From NCBI GenBank assembly GCA_013400155.1, contig VXBM01001651.1, forward strand, positions 16,077-80,076: DNA of 64,000 bases, given 5' to 3'. Origin of the DNA: Helopsaltes ochotensis. Taxonomy: Eukaryota; Chordata; Aves; Passeriformes; Locustellidae. The translations under genes were made by a program, and so were the position numbers. Shown here one piece after another: positions 36,894-48,800 of the stretch. The notes under the pieces were generated by a model. It did no database searches. It worked only from the letters and a program-made list of their open reading frames with translations, and was not told the origin of the DNA. Within the stretch, counting starts at the first letter, position 1. Every line of letters begins with the position of its first letter.

Positions 36894-39800
36894 CTGGAGG
36901 GTGGCAAGGAGAGAGGACAGCAATCAGCTCGGGAGGGAGAAGGGAGGAACAAGCAACTGCTCGGGATGGGCTGCTGGGCACTGCAGGGACTCTGATCCAT
37001 TCCGAGGGAAATCAGCCCCTCAGCCTCTGCAAAAGGGATCCTGCAAGGATCAAACACTTGTGGGCCTTCCTGGCCAGCACTTCTCCACTCACAGGTGGGC
37101 ACAAGTGACCTTCACTTGAATCTGCCTTCTTTTATCTGAGGCATCAGGCACGTGTGTTTGCAACCAGGCCTGCAGCTCACTGCACCTTATACAGCTGTAA
37201 GGATGTCAGTGATTTTTCATTGCTACTCTTGGTTACAAGACCTCTGATGTTGCCCTGATTTTTGCAGCCTCTCTGATGTTGTTCAGAGTTTCTGGATGTT
37301 TTCATAGTTTTTAGTCCTTTCTCACACAAATGTTATCAGTAGATAGGGATGTTTACGTATTTCCTTGGTGAAGGAACAATTGATGGGCTGTTGGTGTGAC
37401 CAGTGGGACTGGAGAGGTGGCAACGCTCTCTGCCAATCCGTGGTCAGGATGAAGAAACTATAAATTGGAGTCAAAATAAAAGCCAACCTCTTTTTCCTCT
37501 TTCACCTTCAGCGAGTGTCCCTGTCGTTCTTGCAGTGCTTGACACTGACACCCCCTACATGCAATCCCAGTGCAATGGCCAGACTAATCAATTAATTAAT
37601 TCACTTCTAACTGGGTGACAGCAGCTTACTGTTAGGGGAGTGCTGAAGACTTGTCCTTGGGTGGAACACCGGCTGATTGTGCTGCCCGTTCGGCGAGAAA
37701 AACGCGTGGTAGGCTGCAAGACAGGTGAAAAGCATACCAGAATCATTTCAGATGGCAATCATTCCTTTTCATCTTACAGCTAGCACGTTGTAAGAAGCTA
37801 GGGGGCAAAAAAAAGCTTGTGCAATCTTTCCTTCTCTTACCTATGATCATAACAGCTGTCCCTGCTAAGAGCGCAAAAAGCGTGAAGATCATCACCTGGT
37901 AGGACTCCACAAACTGCTGGAAGAGACTGGCTTCATCTGCGGAGTTGAGTAAGAGGAGGAAATACTGAGTTAAAAAGAGCATCCTCTCCAGCCTGCTGTA
38001 AGAGTTAACCTGATAAACGTCAGGGAAGCGAAAGGCTCCTCCTGGCATGCAGAGAGCAGGGCTCGACTTACATCTCATGGGTGCAGGGGTCCTGTCAGTC
38101 AGGTAGATGACTGTCACGGGGATGGAGAGGGACTGGTCTGTCATGGGACTGGAGACAGTCAGGGTGGTGGACAGGGAGCCCTGGCTGGGCACTCTGGGGT
38201 CAGCCAGGCTCACGGCGTACACCACGTAACTGGGCAGCCCGTAGGACTTCTCCTTCTCCTGCACCTTCACTGCTGGGGACTCACACCTCACCTGCAGGGG
38301 ACATCCAGCTGAGACAGACTGCACAGCACAGCCCCATCCTGCAGGCCAGGTGCCTGCAGGGGGTGATGCCAGAGACACCGAGCCACCCACCCCTCCAGAG
38401 GAGCCGGGGACACCTGCACAGTGACACCTGCAGCTTTTATTGCCCCTGCCTACTGCCAAGGGTGCCCCCCTCTCACCCGCCCCGAAATCCACGGCCCCTC
38501 CCTGGGCTGTGTGAGCTGTGGGCAGTCAGTCACACACACAGGTGGCAGCTTCACCCTCCAATCCACTGTCACCTTTGGAATTCTATAAAATGAAAAATGT
38601 AAATAAGGTTCCCCTTTTTTTCTGGCACGACTCAGCATGTGGGTGCAGTTCTTTCCTGTCTCCTATCTCCACACTTTAGGGTCACAGAATCACAGAATTT
38701 CTGGGTTGGAAGAGACCTTCAAGATCATCGAATCCAACCCATGCCCCGACACCTCAAACAGATCATGGCACCAAGTGCCACGTCCAATCTTTTTTTAAAC
38801 ACATCCAGGGAGGGTCCCTGCCAATCCAAACCGTTCCGGGATCCCATGAACGGTGAAAACCGAGGAAGAACACGTTCCAGAAGGAGCATTTCCAAATGAC
38901 CTCAGGAGCAAACGCTGACACGGTGAAGACGGCAGGGAGCTTGTGCCAGCTCAGAACGCTCTCACCGCTGCGCCGAGCGCTCCCTGGGAACGCGCGCTCA
39001 CCTCCAGGCTGTCCAGGATTTCACTGGCACCGAAGATCTTCAGCACGGAGCTGCCGTCCTGGTTGCTGAGCAGCATCTCGGCCTGGTCGGCGTAGAACCA
39101 GCGGTTGAAGGGCACCTCGGTGCCCAGCTGCTGCCCGGGCAGGGCGCTGCCCCGCACCGCCGCCGACACCCGCAGCGTGGCCTGGCTCCTGCTCAGCTGC
39201 TTCAGCTGCTTGTCGGTCAGGCTGTGCATCCTGATGGAGCACGTGTAGTGGCCTGCAGGACGGACACCGCTGCCCATGTTAGCTGCTCGCCTGGAAGGGC
39301 TTTTCTCCACGCACAGAGAAAGAAAGATGCCACACTGGGGCATCTCCAGAGAGAAGCTGAGAAAGGTGGTAAAGCTCAAGCAGCTGTGATATGGGTATCA
39401 TATATCCATCTATCTATCTATCTATCTATCTATCTATATCTATAAACATCACAATCCCAGCACTACAACTACAGAATTATTCCTTGTCCCAAACTGAACG
39501 TCATGGGAAAAAAGCACTATGCTGGAAACTTCCAGTCACATTTTATTTTAATATGCCACCGAGACTCAGTTCCACTTTGAACATAACATTTATGCCAATA
39601 CTGAAAGGCTTTACTGAAAACAACACTGACCATCCTATTTCATATTCTTTTCAACTAGTGTTAAAATTTTAGCCAGCTACCATCACCATCATCGAGTCTG
39701 TGAAGATGTAGTTTATTTATAAAAGCTCCTTTAAAAGTTATATACTCACCGTGTTTCTAGTCTCATATGGGACCAATTAATCTGTTATTAGCAGCAGGGG

Positions 39801-42800
39801 TAGTAAAAACTTCCCAGAGAATGGAAGATAAAAAGCATCAGTAAGAAGGAGAACTTGCCAGGTGAATGTTTCCCCCTTATTTTCTGCTCCTAGCTAAGTA
39901 ACAGGGTAGAATGCAGTGTAGAAGAGGGGTTTACACCAAGGGTGCAGGGATGAACCTAACAGATAATTAATGTTCTTTATGTACAGTCCACGGTGGTTTG
40001 GTTCTGTTCCAAATCACATTATACTTTTTAATTCAACCTCCACACTGCCTGGAAATCTCCCCCCCTTTTAAGACCCAGTTCATGATGTTTTGGGGGTACA
40101 CTCCACTTCTGGAATACTTGTCACCTGAGGGCTCCTTTGCTTCAGAAGGCAAGAGAGGAGGTTTATATTGGATGTTGGGAAGAAGGTGCCCAGAGTGGCA
40201 GTGTCCCAGGCCAGGCTGGACAGGGCTGGAGCAGCCTGGGGCAGTGGGAGGTGTCCCTGCCATGGCAGGGGTGGCACTGGGTGGGTTTTAAGGTCCCTCC
40301 AACCCCAACCCATGATGCTGGGATTCTGTGGAATCTGCTGGACCAGAGAGCTCGTGTTTGTCTGCAGCGTGGCATCTTGTCACATCTTACCTGAAACCGC
40401 ATCAAATCCAGGCTCTGCCACAAAAATATCCTGTGCTGGGAAGTCAAAGGCATCGCTGCTGAAATCGAGATGGCAGCTGATGATGGACTGGGGCTGCAAC
40501 TCAGCAATGGCTTCAGTCTGAGCAGGTGAACACTCCCCTAGGGGAAAAGAAAATAATCATCTCTAATTAATCACAAAATAAAAGTGTAACTCGTTAATTT
40601 GAATTAATTAAAAGCAAAATCATGGCTTGTAGTTATTCTGGGGTGGTTATTCTACCACCTCCTGAAATAGTTTTACAAGGTTATGAAGATCTTAAAACAG
40701 CTGGAAATCAGACAGCTGTCCTTGCTTAGGTCTAATCCCAGAGAGACAGCAATGAAAATTTTATATGTTGTGGGGTTTTCTTGACAGGAATAATTTATTT
40801 ACAGGAAAGAATAAGCTGGAGAGAATTTTCTGCTCAGATGTCTCTTGAATAACTTATAGGATCCTGGGAGCCTTGAGTTAGACTTCAGTATCTGGCAAGA
40901 CGATTTTTTGGTAGGCTGATAATTTCCATATGGCAAAATAAAATACTGTTGGAAGAAGTGCTAATTGTTAAGTTAGAAGCTAAAAGGATCTATAATCCCA
41001 CAAAACACAAAAGCTTATTAAATAGGGGACACAGTATGATTCTTAATCTTTGTATTGATTCTAACTGGTGGTAAGTTCTGTAAAAGATTTGAGGATGGCA
41101 ACTAAATAAGAAAATTTAACAACTCCAAGAAAGCAACTGCAATTATACATAGAAGCAATTAGCTGATTGCCCATTAACTGTTGTTTATATGACCAAAAAT
41201 GGTACTTCTATTGAAAGCTAGTGATTTTATTAGTTGTGAAATATGAATAGTGCCCCAGAACGCCTTCCAAATCCTGTCCCATGGCTCCTAGAGCTCTTGG
41301 GACTCTAGAAAGGCATTTGGGCTTCCTGGGGATCTTGTTACCCTCAAACAACAAACAAAACCCCCATGACACAAACCAAAGCATCATGAATCCATAAACA
41401 CACATTAAAGCATCAGCATAAAATGTTTGTCAATCGTACCTTTCAGATTTTTGTTGGTTTCCCCAATTGAAACGATGACTTTGGAGGCTGCCGCTCCCTG
41501 CAGGCTGGTCTGCAGGCCACTGACATGCATTGCTGTGGTCCTCTGAGGTGCATTAATCAGGATCTGGAAAAGGGATGAAGCACATTGACACCGAGAACTG
41601 TTTCAACAAATTAAAATTAAGGCAAAGGCAGACTGGATTGGTTGTGAAAGACTTCACGAGGTGATGTTTTCCTTTGAAATCCCACATTCCTCTAATATTA
41701 GAAACTGCCTTTCCAAGCAATTTAAGCTAGCAGAAACATTTTGTCTTCCTAGCCAACCCCCAGAAGTTAATATGCATAAAGCTCTGTGTCTAAATTTAAT
41801 TTAAAAAAGAATGTCTAGTGCTTATGCTGGCTGATGCAGTGAATTGTGTCAACAGTACGATTGCACTGCAGATAAACAAAATAATTTAATGGAGCACTTC
41901 TGATCAGTGATGCATGGCACAACACTTGGGCAAGTTCTTGCTGCCATCTCGCCCTGCAGTGAGGCTTCCTTCCTAACAGCAGCCACACTCAAAACCTGGT
42001 TAGCACCTGGAAGCCACTTAGCCAACAAAGGAATCAAAATGTACACCGTAAGAACAGCACAGGTGAAAAGCCTGAATTGTCATGCTACATTTTCCTCCTT
42101 AGCACAGATGTTTAAAAAAAAAATCATGTTTTTGGACACATACCAAATACTTCCCAACCATCTGCATTTCTAAAAGAGCATTTCTAAATATTTATAACAA
42201 CAACAAAAAATCCCACAGAATACAGTTTGGGAAGGGTCCAGCCCAAACAAACCAACCTGAGCAGGAAGGGAACAGCGCCTCACCTCTCTGTAGGTTTTCA
42301 GCAACCCTGGGATCTCATAGTAGACAGTGACCAGCCCAGAGTCCCTCGCCAGGGCCACGCCAGTCTTGGGGTCCACGAGAAGAAGAGCACTTGAGGAGGA
42401 GCTCCACACGCCTGGCAGGCCTGGAGAACACCACAGGGACACTGCTCAACACCCTGCTGCCAACTGCAGCATTTCCTGTGTCAGTGGCACAGGGAACACA
42501 CCCCCAGTGCCCAGGAACCACTCTGGGTGTGTCAGTGGCACAGGGCACACACCCCCAGTGCCCAGGAACCACTCTGGGTGTGTCAGTGGCACAGGGCACA
42601 CACCTCCAGTGCCCAGGAACCACTCTGGGTGTGTCAGTGGCACAGGGCACACAGCTCCCGTGCCCAGGAACCACTCTGGGTGTGTCAGTGGCACAGGCAC
42701 ACACCCCCAGTGCCCAGGAACCACTCTGGGCTGTGCCAGTGGCACAGGGCACACACCTCCTGTGCCCAGGAACCACTCTGGGCTGTGTCAGTGGCACAGG

Positions 42801-45800
42801 GCACACACCCCCAGTGCCCAGGAACCACTCTGGGTGTGTCAGTGGCACAGGGCACACACCCCAGAGTGCCCAGGAACCACTCTGGGTGTGTCAGAGGCAC
42901 TGCCAGGCAGTCATCCTGACACAAGCCCATAAATACCAACACTCTAACAGTGAGGGAAGGCAGTCCTGACTCTACAGAAACAAGCCTTTCCAGCTCATGG
43001 AATAAAAATGTGTGAACTGTGGCACTCAGCGATTCAATACAAGAGAAATATTGCACGGTGCAATAAAAACTATTATTAAACCCTGTTTTCATCATTACCA
43101 AGAACACTGCCATTTGCTTCTGAACAAATGTGATCCATGATGCACTTAGTTTTGCTGAGAGGGAGCCAGAGGCACGCTGGTGTCCCCTGGAACAGCTGCC
43201 ACCCCCCCAGCTGGAGGCCACTCACCCTCCTGGGCTGTCAGCGAGGTCCTCAGGCACAGCACGTCCCCCAGCACCACGTCTGGCAGCTCTGGGAAGATGG
43301 CATGCTGGACAGGCAGGGGGATGTAGTCCGCAGTGCCCCTGTGCTCTGCGTCCCACACCCGGAGCAGGGTCAGCCCCACGTTGACAGTCCTGACCACAAA
43401 GGTGTTGTTGGCGGCTCCCTTGGCGATCTGCACGAAGTCGTCCCTGCACACAAACACGAGGGCAGGTTGGTCGTGTCCTGATCTCTAAAACACAGTGTCC
43501 ACCTCTTCAGATGCCCGGCTGCTTGTTTGCAGCAGCAGCCATCTGATGAAGTCCAGCAAAGTAAGGAAATTATAAAAATTGTTTCGGTGCCACTGAGGCA
43601 AATTGCAGTTCTCAGTTCACCAGTATGCTGAGGAAATACCAAGATGTAATTAGGCATGAAAACTACCTAATTGTGAGAACTGCAGAGCTTTAGAATGACA
43701 TCATCTGTCTCTTTTCTCAAGGAAATTTGAACACCAACACGCAACTCCCCAGACACAAGAATGCCATTGGACTGCCAGTTCTATTTACCCAAATTCAGCA
43801 AGGTGCTCTGCAGGAAACAAGCCACGTTTCAGGAACAGCATCAGTGGTATTTCACTGCAGACCACGGGAGGCTGCTTCACAACATTTACTCTGCGAGGCA
43901 GAGACCAAAAGGCCTTTTGAGGCTTGTCCCTGCTGGGGGAAGGCTGCACAGGCCTGTCTGAGCAGAGAGCCCCCGATGCAGAACGTTCCCCACCTTAGGT
44001 AAGGGGAGCACAGCGCTGGGAGAGGCAGGTGCTGATGGATCAGGGGTTCCTCTGCATGCAGGGGGATGATTCAGAGTCACTCAGAGCAGAGCACAGCTCC
44101 TGCAGGCCCCCTGGGATCCTGCTCATCTGGGCAGCTTTCCATGGCTAGAGAACATCCATTGCTAACTGAATTTTTCCTGCCACTGCCTCTGAAGACAAAA
44201 CCCTTGCTTTGCTAACCCCAGCCCAGGCTGGATCTTCACTTGGTGCCTTTGGACCATTTGTTCTGTGTGTCCTGCTCCCTGTAACCCCCCCTGCCCATGA
44301 CAGCACCCACCTGTTGGTGGCAAAGTTGAGCACGGCGTTGTGTGCATGGAAAGTATCCCCAGAGTTGTCGTGGAAGTGGACTGTGAAGGTCAGTGTCACG
44401 CCCAGGGGCAGGGCCAGCAGTGCCTCCTTGTTCTGGGTCAGCAGGACGGGCCTCATGGAGATCCTGAGGTAGGAGATGGGACAGACCTGCAGAAACATCA
44501 GCAGTGAGAAGCAAAGTTAAACTGCTTTTTACGATGCCCCTGTAAAAATAATCTTAGAAGAGTTCTCGTTATGTAGATACCCAGAGCTGCCTGTATGAGC
44601 CATCTGCATTTAGCCATGTGCCAGGACCAGCACATGAAGCTGTTATTGTCAGTACCTGCATCTCCCAGGCTGACAGCGGCCTCTGACAGTGTCTGCTGTC
44701 ACTGTTGAGCACTGAAAGAACACATGGACTCTCTTGTGCAAGGTGAACGAAAAAGAAGGGTGTTCTTTATTTCTGACTCCATTTATATAATTTTTCCATC
44801 CATACCATGGATTGGAGGAGAGTGTTGCCACCTCTCCAATCCCACTGGTCAAACCAGCAGTCCATCAGTTGTTCCTTCCCCCAAGGAAAAGTGTGTCAAC
44901 ATCTTGGCTTTTTCAAAACATCACTATCTACTGATAACATTCGTGTGAGAAAGAACTAAGAACTATGAAAACATCAAGAAACTGTGAACAACATCAGAAA
45001 GGCTGCAACCCAGGACCAGCTGGCCAGCACCACGTGCAGGCAGCTCTTGGGCACCTCCTCCCCAAGCCACCCCAGTAAAAACGTGCTGTCCTGTGCTCAG
45101 CCAGCCTTTCCTGTGTGCTCCCCTTGCCCTGTCTGCTTTGAACCCTCCCAGCTGACATTTCTTAGCCCTTTTTTCTAGCACCACTGGGAGATGAAGCAAG
45201 CAATAATCATGTAGACACATACATCACACACACAGACTTCAGAGAACACATTATTATCACTTCAAACTGCTCGGATTCCCTGGACATGCAAGGGAACAAG
45301 TGGCCCCTAGACCTCTCTCCTAAAAATCCCTGCAATAAAAGGTGTAATTCATTGCCCAGGTATTAGAAGAGTGACTCCAGGGTGTGTGTGAGTGAGGGGG
45401 TGAACGGGCACTGCTGCCCAGCTGCCCTGCACCAGGTGAGGAAGCCGAGCTGTTCCAGGCAGAGCTGCAGCTGACAAACCCCGAGGGGTCGGCAGGCTGA
45501 GCTGTGTTCCCTCAGTGCCTCTCCTCAGCCACGACAGAAGTTGGGAACTGCTCCAAACTCCTCAGGAGAGTCTGCTCCTCTCTAGGAACCAATGTGCACA
45601 CCCCCACGTTTCTGCAGTGACACTCCAGTGAAGAAAGGTTTGCTGAAGACAAAGACTCCACAACCTACTCTTTTGGCTTTCAAATAGCGTATTTCTTGAT
45701 TAACTTACGAGCAAAATTACCCAACAAAAATAACTGTATCTGCTCTTTTTGTTACAGCTGTTGGAAAATAAATAATGGAGGAAGAAAAAAAGCCCTCTAA

Positions 45801-48800
45801 TATATTGAGAAAACTATTTTAAAAGAAGGCCTCAAGCTTATGTTGTAGAAAAATCCCTTTATTTTCCTGACCTAAGAGGCTCAGCTAAAAAGTAAAACTC
45901 TGCAAACTGAAAATGTACATGTCAGAACTTAAAAAGGAAAGGACAAATTTGGCCTCAAGCAAAATACATCTTTGGTGAATCCAAAAACAGAAAAAAAACA
46001 GTGGCTCTAGTCTCAGTACATCCCACTGCCTGCTCCACAGGCTGGCTTCATCAGTTAAAATCTCTGTGCATACAGATCTCTGCCCAACAAGCTGCGGTTA
46101 CGAGCCAACAAAAACCCCATTTCCCTGACAGATTATCAAGCTTGCTTCACTTGAAAATCTCAGCAACTGTCCCACAAGGGACAGCTGCTAAATTTAATAT
46201 TGATGAAAACAGCTTTTTACTGTTAAAGCATCTTAGGTTTTGAAGTTTTTTTTTTTTTTTTAATTCAAGAAAAACTAAAACAAAACACTGAGTGCAGCAG
46301 GTCCAGGCAAGTGCTGAGCTGGGTGCCAGGCTGAGCTCCCTGTCCCTCCTCCTTCCCCCAGCCCTCCTGCCTTATGTAAGAGCCCTTCTGTGAGCCAAGT
46401 TCAAGGTCTGAGCGTGAAGCGATGCTGCTGCAGCAGTTTGGTTCTTAATTGTGCACACTTGTGAACAGACAGCACCAGACCTCATGGAGGAAGGGCAGAG
46501 TGAAGGAGAGAGCTTTGCCCGACAGTGACACGATGGATTCCAGCTCATCTCCAGCTCTGTCACAAGTCTTCTGATGCGACCTTTGGCAAAACCTCCCAAG
46601 TTCTCTCAGCCATAAAATGAACTGTGTTGCCTCGTGGGGTTAAAAATATCATTTCCATAAAGGCACTGCAGCTGTAATAAGTACAGGAAAAGAACTGAGC
46701 TGTACAAGGTGCTGAACTGATGGGTGCTGTTACAGAGAGCTCCGTACCACCACCCTGCCACCTCCTGAGTACAGACAACCTCACTCAGGGGGATCTATCT
46801 GACTTCAGTGCCACTGGGTGCTGCCTAAATGGCATCTGAGCCACCCCCAAAGCCATCAGATGTCTTTCCCTTGCCAAAGGGAAGAAACCAGTCCCGTGTA
46901 ACAGAGCTGGAGGATTCACTGCCACCACCTGGCAGCAGGGGTGGCTTTAGTGACACTGGGCCCCCATTTCTTCTTTCATTCTTCACCCAAGAGGACAGAT
47001 CCACACCCTGTCCTACAGGAAAAGCTGAACAGCATGGGAAATACCACAGTTCAAAATAAAAAAATCCACCAGGCCACTTCACAGCAACCAGAGGAGTTAA
47101 ACTCAGAAGGAACTTAAAGCACTCAATTGTACATCTTTCTCCTTTGGCTGGGCCAGAGGGAAGATGCTGACAGTAAAAAGGGATAGGAGGAAGGGGAGCA
47201 GTGAGCATCTCCACGCTCATGCTGCCAGATGCACAAAGCTCTTGGCTCAAGGATTTTTTGGGCATCCATTCCCTGGTGTCCCAAGGTTCAAAGCTCAGAA
47301 CTGTTAATTCCTACACTGCTCATTTTTCAGAGGTTCAAGAAGTGCAGCCAGCAATCCCTGCTGCAGTAGCGAAGATGCACTTGAGGAAACTGCAGAGGAA
47401 GAGAGCTGACAGTACCTTAACAGCAGCTATGATGGTCTGGTTGATGCCAAACAGCTCCTGGGAAATCACCTCAATGGTGGAGGATCCGATCACAGAGCCA
47501 GAGACAAGGAACCCCCTCTCATCGATTTTCACAACAGGGACTTTGTCTGGCCCATCCAGGACACGGTAACTCAGGGAGGCCACTCGGTCCCTGAAGGAAA
47601 ACAAGAAGTATAGAACCTCTTAAATGTGTAAAAATGTATTTAGGGTCTCTTCCCACACAAACCATTCTGTCATTCTATGAAACTCAGGGTTCCCTCTCCC
47701 TTTACATTTAAAATGTAAATGCCTCTAAAGCTTTGCCCTCAGTGTGTGTCCTACTGTCTCTATCTGCCCATTATTATGCTGGGAAAAGTACATTTCAAGC
47801 CTGATATGAGTCTAAAATGCCAGTCTTTGAAAACAGATTATGTAAAAAGAATTTCCCGTTTGGAAATGACATTTTAATCTGAAAATCCAGCCATAACCTC
47901 TGTTGTGAGAAATACACAGAATTATATTCCACAAAAAGCCTCAATCACCCATCAAAACCGCTACAGGAAGCAGGCAGCAGGATACTGCTTTAACTGGCTC
48001 AGCAGCTTTTAAAAAAAAGGATCTGAAAGTTCCCAACATCGAATGAATTTTCCAGCTACAATCTAATACAAGATTTGACAAAGCCCAAGGGAACAGGTAA
48101 GACACCATGAACCAGCAGATAAGTTGTGTATTAAATGGATGTACAGCGATCCTGAGGCACTGAAACAGCTCCCTGAAACACAACCTACTCAAACAGTTCG
48201 AATAAAGGGGTGACACAAACCACAGCATGGAAACTGAGCACTGACCTGTTGGTCCGAAGTTTAATAAAGGAATTTGGTGACATTAAGATCTGCTCTGCTT
48301 CCGCCTCTGGAGTGATTAGATGAAGTTTTTCAAACACCTGGAAAGTAAAAAGCATTTTGGCCTACTGTTGTGTGCAGACGGTAATTTAGTTTATTTATTT
48401 AATCTTCAAAACAAGCAAACAAAACCCAAACAGAACTGTAACCTTCTTTCTTCTCTTGTATAATATATATGGTGAAACAAGACAACTGAACGTGAGTATG
48501 TGAGAATGGGAGAGCCAGTATCTTCTACGAGTTATTCTGAAGAGGATTTATTTCCAGGGCCAATGCTAAACCAGGAAGCAGCATGAAAACAGAAAATTTC
48601 TCAAGGGAAAAGGTGTTGGGAACCACACATTCACCTGAGTTACTTTAGACTCCCCCTGCCCCCAGGAACTGAATGAGCCCAATTGAGGAACATTATGCAA
48701 ACAGGAGTAAGGGCTCAAAGATAAACCAAAGGTGGAGCTACTCCTGCACTTCAAATTCCTGACTTCAAATACAGACTTCAGTCCAGTTCTGAAGGAGATA

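Noticed and set aside
42481..42905. Regular repeats considered as a CRISPR array
   Set aside because: There are no unique spacers; the whole 51-bp unit repeats. The sequence is a vertebrate intron.
42315..42969. Long overlapping open frames rich in Cys-Pro-Gly-Thr repeats
   Set aside because: Produced by the 51-bp VNTR inside an intron. Frames are open on both strands at once.
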